DNA of 5,469 nucleotides from an uncultured Flavobacterium sp. (GTDB taxonomy: Bacteria; Bacteroidota; Bacteroidia; Flavobacteriales; Flavobacteriaceae), in the NCBI GenBank assembly GCA_946886675.1, contig CAMPIZ010000144.1:1-5469 (forward strand). Reading direction: 5' to 3'. This document shows positions 1 to 5,469 of this stretch, one piece after another. The notes beneath the pieces were generated by a model. The model did not search any database and was not told the origin of the DNA. It saw nothing but the letters and a program-made list of their open reading frames with translations. Both the position numbers and the translations under genes were made by a program. How positions within the stretch are numbered: the first letter of the stretch is position 1; every line of letters begins with the position of its first letter.

Positions 1-19
1 ATATAAACACAAAACTGAT

Positions 20-370
20 ATGAAAAAGATTATTATTGCCGGAATGCTGTTATCAGCATGTGTAGTGTCAGCACAACGTACAGAGCCAAAATATGAGTTA
101 GAAAGCCAAAAAGTAAAAGCCACATATTATTATGATAACGGACAGGTTAAACAACAGGGTTATTATGATGAAAACGGCAAGCCTCACGGAAAGTGGATGT
201 CGTTTAACGAAGATGGATCTAAGCAGGCTATAGGTGAGTATACAAACGGAGAAAAATCAGGTAAATGGTTTTTCTGGACAGGCTCTATACTTAACGAAGT
301 AGATTATAACGACAGCAGGATCGCAGATATTAAAAAGTGGTCTAAAGAGGCTGTTGTATTAAATAAGTAG
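20..370 (+). CDS. Small exported MORN-repeat protein (YwqK-like)
   Basis: This encodes a 116-residue protein with an N-terminal export signal and tandem MORN_2-type repeats. The signal has K2-K3, a hydrophobic stretch at 4-16 and a likely signal peptidase I site after VSA (residue 18). L11-S12-A13-C14 also fits a lipobox, so a lipoprotein is possible. Repeat units of the form Y-x-x-x-G-x-x-x-x-G-x-W or W-x-x-x-x-x-x-G run from about residue 36 to 89 (YYYDNGQVKQQG, then GKPHGKWMSFNEDG, then GEKSGKWFFWTG). Such repeats form short beta-hairpin strips. Proteins of this kind are often named YwqK-family antitoxins or membrane-binding proteins in databases, but nothing here supports a toxin-antitoxin role, since no partner toxin is adjacent. 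The ATG at 20 is chosen because it gives the signal peptide; no clear Shine-Dalgarno precedes it. The promoter lies outside the window. The gene is convergent with the minus-strand cluster and ends 20 bases before a terminator. The function is unknown. Confidence 0.85.
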   Translation: MKKIIIAGMLLSACVVSAQRTEPKYELESQKVKATYYYDNGQVKQQGYYDENGKPHGKWMSFNEDGSKQAIGEYTNGEKSGKWFFWTGSILNEVDYNDSRIADIKKWSKEAVVLNK

Positions 371-389
371 GCACAAACCTATTTTATTG

Positions 390-426
390 AAAAAGGCTGT
401 AAGGATTATTCCTATACAGCCTTTTT
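390..426 (+). terminator. Intrinsic terminator of the MORN-repeat gene, probably bidirectional
   Basis: GGCTGTA (395-401) pairs perfectly with TACAGCC (415-421). Inside it, AGGA can pair with TCCT around a TTAT loop, with A414 bulged. Outside it, the A run at 390-394 pairs with the T run at 422-428. A seven-T tract directly follows the stem on the + strand, and a five-T tract follows on the minus strand. It therefore can stop transcription from both sides of this convergent junction. It begins 20 bases after the MORN gene stop codon. Confidence 0.9.
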
Positions 427-492
427 TTAAAAGAAACACTTAACTAACCCTAATTATCAACAGAAGAAATCTGTTATTAATTATTATTCCTG

Positions 493-529
493 AAACTCCC
501 CGTTACAGACCATCTGTAACGAGGAGTTT
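493..529. terminator. Strong hairpin between convergent genes, probable terminator left from the decayed receptor gene
   Basis: AAACTCC (493-499) pairs with GGAGTTT (523-529). After one C-A mismatch, CGTTACAG (501-508) pairs with CTGTAACG (514-521) around a five-base loop. The stem starts only 6 bases past the stop codon of the minus-strand receptor remnant, the usual place for that gene's terminator. No clean T run follows on the minus strand, where the sequence is AT-rich instead. On the + strand GTTTTC follows. The hairpin is certain from the sequence, but its use as a terminator is inferred. Confidence 0.6.
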
Positions 530-535
530 GTTTTC

Positions 536-964
536 TTAGAACCTGTATGCAATGCTCAGTCTAGAATTTCTTGGGGTTTCAGCCTGCCAGTAGTAAGCGC
601 TTAACCAAGCATAGTAACAACCACTGTACAGGTATTCATCAAGTATATTAAATACATTTGCTGTGATTTTAAACTTGCCCATTTCATATGATAACCCTCC
701 GTCAAGTTTAAAGTAATCCGGTAATTTATCTGCTCCCGGGCTCCATGTGTCTGTTTCACGATAACCAAGGAATGTAAACCCTCCTGAAGCACCTAAGCCC
801 TTAAAAAAACCATCCTGAACAGTATAGTTAGCCACGCATTGGCAACATGCTTAGAATAACCGGGAAGTATACTGCCTTCAGGATAAGCCGCCGGATCATT
901 AGTTTCAGATATTACAGATTCTGTAAAGGCGCATTATTAGCCACAATATTAATCCGTCAGCTAA
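536..964 (-). pseudogene. Truncated, multiply frameshifted TonB-dependent siderophore-type receptor (C-terminal remnant)
   Basis: Only the last roughly 145 residues of a TonB-dependent receptor beta-barrel remain. The final open stretch (835-536) reads from NYTVQDGFFKGLG through the barrel strand KLPDYFKLDGGLSYEMGKFK and FNILDEYLYSG to a C-terminal aromatic (SRLSIAYRF), as in siderophore receptors. Its apparent GTG start at 835 is not a true start, because homologous sequence continues upstream in other frames. ESVISETNDPAAYPEGS and LPGYSKHVANAW are read at about 921-832. NIVANNA is read at 950-930. LADGL is read at 964-950. Each join needs about one extra base to restore the frame: a G in the GG at 832-833, one base near 930, and an A near 950. 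In-frame stops at 851-853 and 934-936 interrupt the individual frames. The plug and most of the barrel are missing, and beyond 964 the sequence is AT-rich and unrecognisable. Pseudogene status follows from the sequence. The siderophore class is inferred from family resemblance. Confidence 0.85.
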
Positions 965-1008
965 TAAAAATAATATTTATTTAGGAAGAAAATTAACAGC
1001 TTAATGAC

Positions 1009-1034
1009 TTAATGATTTTATATTAAATCATTAA
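1009..1034. repeat. AT-only-rich inverted repeat over the stop codon of the PepSY gene
   Basis: TTAATGATTT (1009-1018) pairs with AAATCATTAA (1025-1034) around a six-base loop. The right arm contains the PepSY-TM stop codon. A further TTAATGA copy lies just to the left, at 1001-1007. With almost no GC pairs and no T run behind it on the minus strand, it would be at best a weak terminator or an mRNA 3'-end stem. No better terminator is visible after this gene, so transcription may run on into the receptor remnant. Confidence 0.35.
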
Positions 1035-2209
1035 ACTGTTTTAGTTTTTTTGTTCCTGCGGCCCCACCATATTAAAAATCCGGTAACGGGCAGCATGCCG
1101 CATATAAAACTGGCTATAAAAGCAATTATTTTACCCGGAATGCCCAATATGGCACCCACATGAATATCATAATTAGCAGTAATTAGTTTTTCACCAAAGT
1201 TTTTCTCGTCATGGTTTCGCGCATGGAGGAGTTTACCTGTATATTGATCGAATTGTAATTGGTGGTAAACATAATATTTGCCGGGATGTTGCTGTACATA
1301 CACATTTATCGCTCCGGTTTTCTCTTCAGCTTTTCCTATGCTGAAAGCATCTGCATCCGAATAGTTTTTCTGAACATAGCTGCTTGCTATATCGAGAGCC
1401 TTATCAGTATCACCATCAGTTGCTTCAGATTGTTTAACTATCTGTTCAGGGGGTACTGTAGTTTGCGATCCCGCTACATAAACTATGGCCTGAAACCAGG
1501 TAAAAGCCCAAACCATACCTGTAAAAGCTATAATTATAGCTACAGTGGCAATGTAAAAACCTAATATATTATGAAGGTCATAATTTTTCCTTCGCCATTT
1601 TGTAGTTGGTTTCCACTGAAACTTAAATCGCTGTTTTCTGGCAGCCTTATTTTTTGGCCACCATAAAATGATGCCCGAAATAAACATTACTACAAAAATA
1701 AATGTGCTCCAGCCCACTATTGGCTGGCCTATTTCTGTTTTAAAAAGCAGGCTCCAGTGCAGCATTTTTACAATGTTGAAAAAATCCTTTTTCTCATCAT
1801 AAATACCCAGAACTTCTCCCGTGTAAGGGTCTACATAAATATGGTAATAGTAGTCTATAGTGTCAAAATACCATATCGCATCCGGATTGTTGCTTGCTTT
1901 ATAGCAATGAAATTCATATGATTTTTTCGGGTCTTTGTATACATGCACATCTCCAAGCTCTATAGTGTCGCCTACAGCCGCCAGTGTTTTATTCCATATA
2001 GTGCTTACAGGCAGTTTTTCTCCCTTTACTTCAGAAACATACATTTCGCCGCTGCGCTGCCATGCTACAATTTCCTGACTAAATACATATATACATCCTG
2101 TTACGGATAATAATAAAACCATAAGCCCGGATGCTAATCCGAGCCAAAGATGGATTTTGCCCACCCAATGTTTAAAACCTTTTTTCTTCTTGTTTTTTTT
2201 CTTGGTCAT
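1031..2209 (-). CDS. PepSY-TM membrane protein, probable heme-containing ferric-siderophore reductase (PiuB/FoxB-like)
   Basis: This is a 392-residue inner-membrane protein of the PepSY-associated TM family. It starts with a lysine-rich cytoplasmic tail (2-13). Four membrane segments follow at about 21-43, 163-184, 215-238 and 354-382. Between them lie two periplasmic PepSY-like regions with the signature D-x-Y-T-G-x-(V/L)-L (YVDPYTGEVLGIYD at 125-138, FDQYTGKLLHARN at 320-332). Histidines H20, H151, H213 and H350 stand at segment ends in the contexts KIHLWLG, MLHWSLL, DLHNILG and YDIHVGA. Family members near siderophore receptors, such as P. aeruginosa FoxB, carry heme and reduce ferric siderophores. 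That role is inferred here from the family and from the receptor two genes upstream. The ATG follows the DUF4198 stop by 13 bases, so the two are surely cotranscribed. Length is normal and no damage is seen. Less likely, it serves another metal. Confidence 0.88.
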   Translation of the reverse strand: MTKKKNKKKKGFKHWVGKIHLWLGLASGLMVLLLSVTGCIYVFSQEIVAWQRSGEMYVSEVKGEKLPVSTIWNKTLAAVGDTIELGDVHVYKDPKKSYEFHCYKASNNPDAIWYFDTIDYYYHIYVDPYTGEVLGIYDEKKDFFNIVKMLHWSLLFKTEIGQPIVGWSTFIFVVMFISGIILWWPKNKAARKQRFKFQWKPTTKWRRKNYDLHNILGFYIATVAIIIAFTGMVWAFTWFQAIVYVAGSQTTVPPEQIVKQSEATDGDTDKALDIASSYVQKNYSDADAFSIGKAEEKTGAINVYVQQHPGKYYVYHQLQFDQYTGKLLHARNHDEKNFGEKLITANYDIHVGAILGIPGKIIAFIASFICGMLPVTGFLIWWGRRNKKTKTV

Positions 2210-2222
2210 GGGGCTTTTTATA

Positions 2223-2954
2223 TTATTCTACCGGAATTGCATATGTTGCGCAATGCCACACAAACTGGTAATCTTTACCGTTGTAAGTGCCAGGTACTTC
2301 TTCTTTGCGTGTAACTTCAAGTATGTACTTAGTTTTCCATGGTAGTGAAAATTTTATCTGGCCGTTTTCATCAGTATATACTTTTTTAGACCATAAGTCT
2401 GATATGAAAACCGTTACCTCCTGATCTTTAACCGGCTGGCCTTTATAAAGTACTTTAAGCACAGTTTCACCTTTTTCCTTATGCTGTTTTTTAGTAAGGT
2501 CAACAATGGTAAGGCCTTCCGGGTTAACAGCTGCAGTTTCTGCAGGCTTATTACCTACTTCTACCTTAGCAACAGAATGATAGTGGGTTTTAAAAATTCC
2601 AAAATCATACTGAGTATAATCTATTACATCAATTTCGTTATTGTTTAGCACTACAGTATAAGTGCCATTTGTTTTTGGGGTAAAGTAGCCTGTGTAAAAA
2701 GTACCGCCTGCATTTACCTGTATGGCTTGTTTTTCTCCGTTTGGAGCGACAACCCAAAGCGTAAATTTCTTCATTTTCCCAAAAGCCTCTTCGTTTACTT
2801 TTTCTATAACACCATAAGTGTACTCGCCAAAATAAACCTTAACTTCCTGTTTTTGGTTAACTTTTCCTGTAGTGTTTGTTTCTACCCACATAAAGTGTGC
2901 AAAAGAAGGAGCGGAAACAAAAAGAAGCAGCAGTAATAAAATTGATTTTTTCAT
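2223..2954 (-). CDS. Periplasmic DUF4198-type (NikM/GH25-like) metal-uptake accessory protein
   Basis: This encodes a 243-residue exported protein. The signal peptide is textbook: K2-K3, a leucine run at 6-11, then APSFA with cleavage predicted after A19. The mature chain would then begin with histidine (HFMWVETN). The mature part looks all-beta, with F-x-L-W-V-V-A-P-N-G-E (64-74), GGTFYTGYFTPKTNGTY (83-99) and a C-terminal Ig/CNA-B-like module (LKVLYKGQPVKDQEVTVF, T-D-E-N-G-Q-I-K-F near 194-202). This resembles DUF4198 proteins, a family linked to nickel, cobalt or iron uptake. Further candidate ligands are H124, H126, H158, H234 and C235. The ATG at 2954 is preferred over in-frame ATGs at 2963 and 2975. 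The 2975 start lies inside the upstream terminator stem, and only the 2954 start gives a standard signal peptide. It is followed after 13 bases by the PepSY-TM gene. Family assignment is by recognition and the role by context. Confidence 0.8.
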   Translation of the reverse strand: MKKSILLLLLLFVSAPSFAHFMWVETNTTGKVNQKQEVKVYFGEYTYGVIEKVNEEAFGKMKKFTLWVVAPNGEKQAIQVNAGGTFYTGYFTPKTNGTYTVVLNNNEIDVIDYTQYDFGIFKTHYHSVAKVEVGNKPAETAAVNPEGLTIVDLTKKQHKEKGETVLKVLYKGQPVKDQEVTVFISDLWSKKVYTDENGQIKFSLPWKTKYILEVTRKEEVPGTYNGKDYQFVWHCATYAIPVE

Positions 2955-2965
2955 AGTATACATTA

Positions 2966-2996
2966 TAAAAAGCATCTTCCCGCAAGGGAAGATGCT
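2966..2996 (-). terminator. Intrinsic terminator directly after the TonB receptor gene, inside the cassette
   Basis: On the minus strand the sequence AGCATCTTCCC, loop TTGC, GGGAAGATGCT forms a perfect 11-bp stem (2996-2986 with 2981-2971). A five-T run (2971-2967) follows at once. The stem begins 8 bases after the receptor's stop codon, which is doubled as TAATAA. Only about 12 bases separate the T run from the DUF4198 start codon, too few for a promoter. The two downstream genes therefore depend on read-through or on a promoter within the receptor's 3' end. This arrangement would give much more receptor mRNA than accessory mRNA. Confidence 0.88.
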
Positions 2997-3004
2997 GTGT
3001 TTTA

Positions 3005-5469
3005 TTAGAAGTTATATGTTAGGTTGGCAGCAAATGTTCTCGGCATCTGAGGATTAATTGTAGACCATCCTTTATAGTATTCCTCATTATTAAGGTTATC
3101 AAGCTTAAGAGTAATTGTAAAAGCATCTGCATTATAGAATACCGAAGCATTAAGAACAGTGTACTCAGGAAGTGTAAACGTTCCACCAAGATTCCTGTTA
3201 AAAATCATGTTCTTACTGCCGTAGTTACCACCAAAACCTAATCCGAATCCGTTTAAGGCACCACTGCTAAACTTGTAGCTTGCCCAAAGGTTTGCCAGGT
3301 TTTGTGGTCCTGCACTTTCCGGCCTTTTGCCTGCAAAATCATTTCCTTCTTCTGCTTTTTCAAGCCTGCTGTCATTATAGCTGTAGCCTGCAATAATGTT
3401 TAGGCCTTCTATCGGGCTGGCAATAACACTGGCTTCAAAACCTTTATTAACCTGCTCGCCATCCTGTATATATTCTTCCGGACTAACCTGTAAAACAGTA
3501 TTACTCACTTTAATGTTATAGTAACTTAAGTTTGCAATAACCTTATCATTTAAAAGATTAAGTTTTGTACCAAACTCAAACTGATTAGCCTGCTCAGGAT
3601 CAAAAGTCAGGATATTTCCTGATGGAGTTGTTATTGGCGCTACATTGCTAAAACCATTCATATAGTTAGCAAAAAGTGCAACTTTATTAAGTACTGGCTG
3701 GAATACTAATCCAAACTTAGGAGAAACAGCTGTCTGGTTGTAATCATCTGAAGTTGTAGCTAAATTTCCTTTATTGCTAAAACGGTCTATACGAACGCTG
3801 GCCATAGCAGATAAATTAGGAAGTATATAAGCTACTTCAGATACATAAGCACTGAAAATTTCCTGCTTTGTTTTGTTTTTTGTTGGGGTTGGCCCTGATG
3901 AAAGAGCAATTCCTGTATCTGCAGCATCCTGTGTAAGTACCCCACTGTCGTCTACCCCTGGCCTCATAGGAGCCATTGGAATATCACCATATGCTGCATG
4001 AAGTGCTGGAGCTATACTTTGAAATATTGCTTCGTCTACTCCCAGGTTTACAAAGCCCTGTACACCATAACCTGTACTGTTACCTACACTATTTGTGTTG
4101 TAATAGTCTAAACCGGCTACTAATTTATTCTTTACAGACCCTATATTAAACTCACCAATAAAGTTTTGCTGGATATTAGTGCCATAAGTTTCAGAGTTTT
4201 GTTTGCTGGTATAACGCGCTAGTATTATACCTTCGTCAAAGGTTGTGCCTAACGCAGCTTCAATACCGCTTGTACCTTCATAAAGATAAGAGTAGTAACC
4301 CTGAGACTTGGCAGATGTTCTTGAAAGTATAGTCTGCGAGGTCCAGTTGTTCGTTAGCTTATAATTCATCATACCCTGAAGGCTGAATGTAGGAGTATCT
4401 ATATAAAGATCATTACTTGTGTATGAACGCTTGTTGTTATAATCTAACTCATCAATATTATGCACCCTAAGTTCAGACCCCCTGTCAACAAACAGCATTA
4501 TAGGGTTAGTGCTTCTGCCATTATAAAATTCTGTGTTTACCAGAAATGATAATTTATCAGACACTTCATAAGAAAGTGATGGGGCTACAAAGAAAGATTT
4601 CTTAAAGCCGGCATCCTGGAAGCTGTTTTGTGTATGATAAGCTGCATTTAAACGTAAAAGTGCAGTTTTATCATCATTTAAAGGGGTATTCACATCAACT
4701 GTAGTTCTGTGAAGTCCATAAGTTGCGCCTGTATAAGAAACGCTTCCGCCAAAATAACCGTAAGGTCTTTTTGTAGTTATGTTTATTAAACCTCCATAAG
4801 ATACCAAAGTACTTCCAAATAATGTTCCTGACGGACCTTTAATAACCTCAATTCTTTCAATATTTGCAATATCCGGGCTTCCGTTAGAAAGAGCAGCTAC
4901 ACCATTTATTAGATTAGGCTGCACTGCAAAACCCCTTAATGAATAATAACCTGCACCATCTCCACCACGTCCTGTAGATTCCCAAAGCTTGTCTATACCT
5001 GGAGCATTTTTAAGCGCATCATCAAAGTTGGTGATTACCTGTTCTTTTAAAACTTCGGCAGATATAGTGTTGTAAACCTGAGGGTTTTCTATGTCTTTTA
5101 AAGGCATTTTAGAAACAACTTCGCTTTTTGTGCGTGCAAACTTGTTGCCTTTTCCATCTATTATAATTTCGTCAAGCTCTTCCTGGCTTTCAGATAATGT
5201 AAAGTTTCTTGTAATAGTTTCTCCGGCTGCTACAGTTACATTTTCTTCAATAGCTTTTATGCCTATTGCAGAAAGGCGTATTGTATAAGTGCCCGGTTTT
5301 ATGTTTTTTATTTCATACTGTCCCTCATCATTTGTTATAGCAGATAAAAGAGAACCTTTTAAAACTATCGAGATATTTTCGGCGGGAGTGTTGCCGCTAA
5401 GGGTTACAGTACCGTTTATTTTGCCTTTCTCCTGCGCTGTTGCTATTGCAGAACTTAGGATCATCAAAC
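3005..5469 (-). CDS. TonB-dependent receptor, siderophore type, with CarboxypepD_reg-like N-terminal domain (5' end beyond the window)
   Basis: This is an outer-membrane active transporter for a chelated metal, most likely a ferric siderophore, driven by TonB-ExbB-ExbD. About 821 codons are visible. The frame is open to the window edge, and the residues MILSSAIATAQ look like the second half of a signal peptide, so the true start lies just outside. Counting from the TTG codon at 5467, a CarboxypepD_reg-like domain spans about 16-91 (INGTV, then TNDEGQYEIKNIKPGTYTI). A TonB-box-like ELDEIIIDG sits at 97-105. The plug covers about 118-235, with LRGF at 177-180, IERIEVIKGPSGTLFGS at 203-219 and GGLINITTKRP at 225-235. 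The barrel continues to a C-terminal phenylalanine (FAANLTYNF). The plug motif and barrel style match the TonB-siderophore receptor group. The substrate cannot be told. The gene leads the minus-strand cassette, ends in tandem stops and is followed by a strong terminator. It is distinct from the receptor remnant at 536-964. No internal damage is seen. Confidence 0.93.
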   Translation of the reverse strand, partial: LMILSSAIATAQEKGKINGTVTLSGNTPAENISIVLKGSLLSAITNDEGQYEIKNIKPGTYTIRLSAIGIKAIEENVTVAAGETITRNFTLSESQEELDEIIIDGKGNKFARTKSEVVSKMPLKDIENPQVYNTISAEVLKEQVITNFDDALKNAPGIDKLWESTGRGGDGAGYYSLRGFAVQPNLINGVAALSNGSPDIANIERIEVIKGPSGTLFGSTLVSYGGLINITTKRPYGYFGGSVSYTGATYGLHRTTVDVNTPLNDDKTALLRLNAAYHTQNSFQDAGFKKSFFVAPSLSYEVSDKLSFLVNTEFYNGRSTNPIMLFVDRGSELRVHNIDELDYNNKRSYTSNDLYIDTPTFSLQGMMNYKLTNNWTSQTILSRTSAKSQGYYSYLYEGTSGIEAALGTTFDEGIILARYTSKQNSETYGTNIQQNFIGEFNIGSVKNKLVAGLDYYNTNSVGNSTGYGVQGFVNLGVDEAIFQSIAPALHAAYGDIPMAPMRPGVDDSGVLTQDAADTGIALSSGPTPTKNKTKQEIFSAYVSEVAYILPNLSAMASVRIDRFSNKGNLATTSDDYNQTAVSPKFGLVFQPVLNKVALFANYMNGFSNVAPITTPSGNILTFDPEQANQFEFGTKLNLLNDKVIANLSYYNIKVSNTVLQVSPEEYIQDGEQVNKGFEASVIASPIEGLNIIAGYSYNDSRLEKAEEGNDFAGKRPESAGPQNLANLWASYKFSSGALNGFGLGFGGNYGSKNMIFNRNLGGTFTLPEYTVLNASVFYNADAFTITLKLDNLNNEEYYKGWSTINPQMPRTFAANLTYNF

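Noticed and set aside
20..370. MORN-repeat protein as the antitoxin of a toxin-antitoxin pair
   Set aside because: No toxin-like neighbour is present, the protein carries an export signal, and the antitoxin name of this family is not evidence of function here.
536..835. A complete 99-residue gene starting at a GTG at 835
   Set aside because: The sequence is the end of a receptor barrel, and recognisable receptor sequence continues upstream in other frames. It has no signal peptide and is only a piece of a pseudogene.
1001..1034. Repeated TTAATGA units as a possible array or binding-site cluster
   Set aside because: The units are few and low in complexity in an AT-rich stretch, so chance is a sufficient explanation beyond the simple inverted repeat listed.
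1259..1564. Plus-strand open frame of about 100 residues inside the PepSY-TM gene
   Set aside because: It is antisense to a well-supported coding region and its translation shows no recognisable domain. The same holds for the other short antisense frames at 2157-2345, 2727-2936 and 5091-5288.
2955..2975. Longer start for the DUF4198 gene at 2975 or 2963
   Set aside because: These add residues before an already standard lysine-plus-leucine signal peptide, and the first lies inside the terminator stem of the preceding gene.
5462..5467. True start of the TonB receptor at the TTG or ATG at the window edge
   Set aside because: The visible residues before the predicted cleavage site are too short and lack the positively charged start of a signal peptide. 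The frame is open to the edge, so the gene almost surely begins outside.

Overview
The window looks like chromosome from a member of the Bacteroidota, most likely Flavobacteriaceae. The base composition is AT-rich. The TonB-dependent receptor has a CarboxypepD_reg-like domain in front of its plug, followed by an LDE-I-I-I-D-G type motif, which is typical of the phylum. No start codon in the window has a convincing Shine-Dalgarno sequence. The assignment rests on style of sequence, not on a database match.

Layout, left to right. A small exported MORN-repeat protein lies on the + strand (20-370) and ends at a strong bidirectional intrinsic terminator (390-426). A second GC-containing hairpin (493-529) sits between it and the minus-strand genes. 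Positions 536-964 hold the wreck of a TonB-dependent siderophore-type receptor. Only the last part of the barrel survives, and it is spread over three reading frames. The rest of the window is a minus-strand cluster, in order of transcription: a nearly complete TonB-dependent receptor (5469-3005, its first codons beyond the window edge), a perfect-stem terminator (2966-2996), a DUF4198-type periplasmic protein (2954-2223), and a PepSY-TM membrane protein (2209-1031) starting 13 bases after the DUF4198 stop.

The three minus-strand genes make a coherent metal-uptake cassette, most likely for a ferric siderophore. The receptor would bring the chelate across the outer membrane. The DUF4198 protein would act in the periplasm as a metal-binding or carrier component. 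The PepSY-TM protein, with four histidines at membrane-segment ends in an internally duplicated fold, is of the type proposed to reduce ferric siderophores at the inner membrane. The substrate cannot be read from the sequence. The decayed receptor downstream belongs to the same broad family but is clearly a different paralogue, which suggests that the locus has lost a receptor. I found no tRNA, rRNA, CRISPR array, insertion sequence or phage gene. The most unusual points are the layered decay of the old receptor, the predicted N-terminal histidine of the mature DUF4198 protein, and a strong terminator placed inside the cassette with no room for a promoter behind it.
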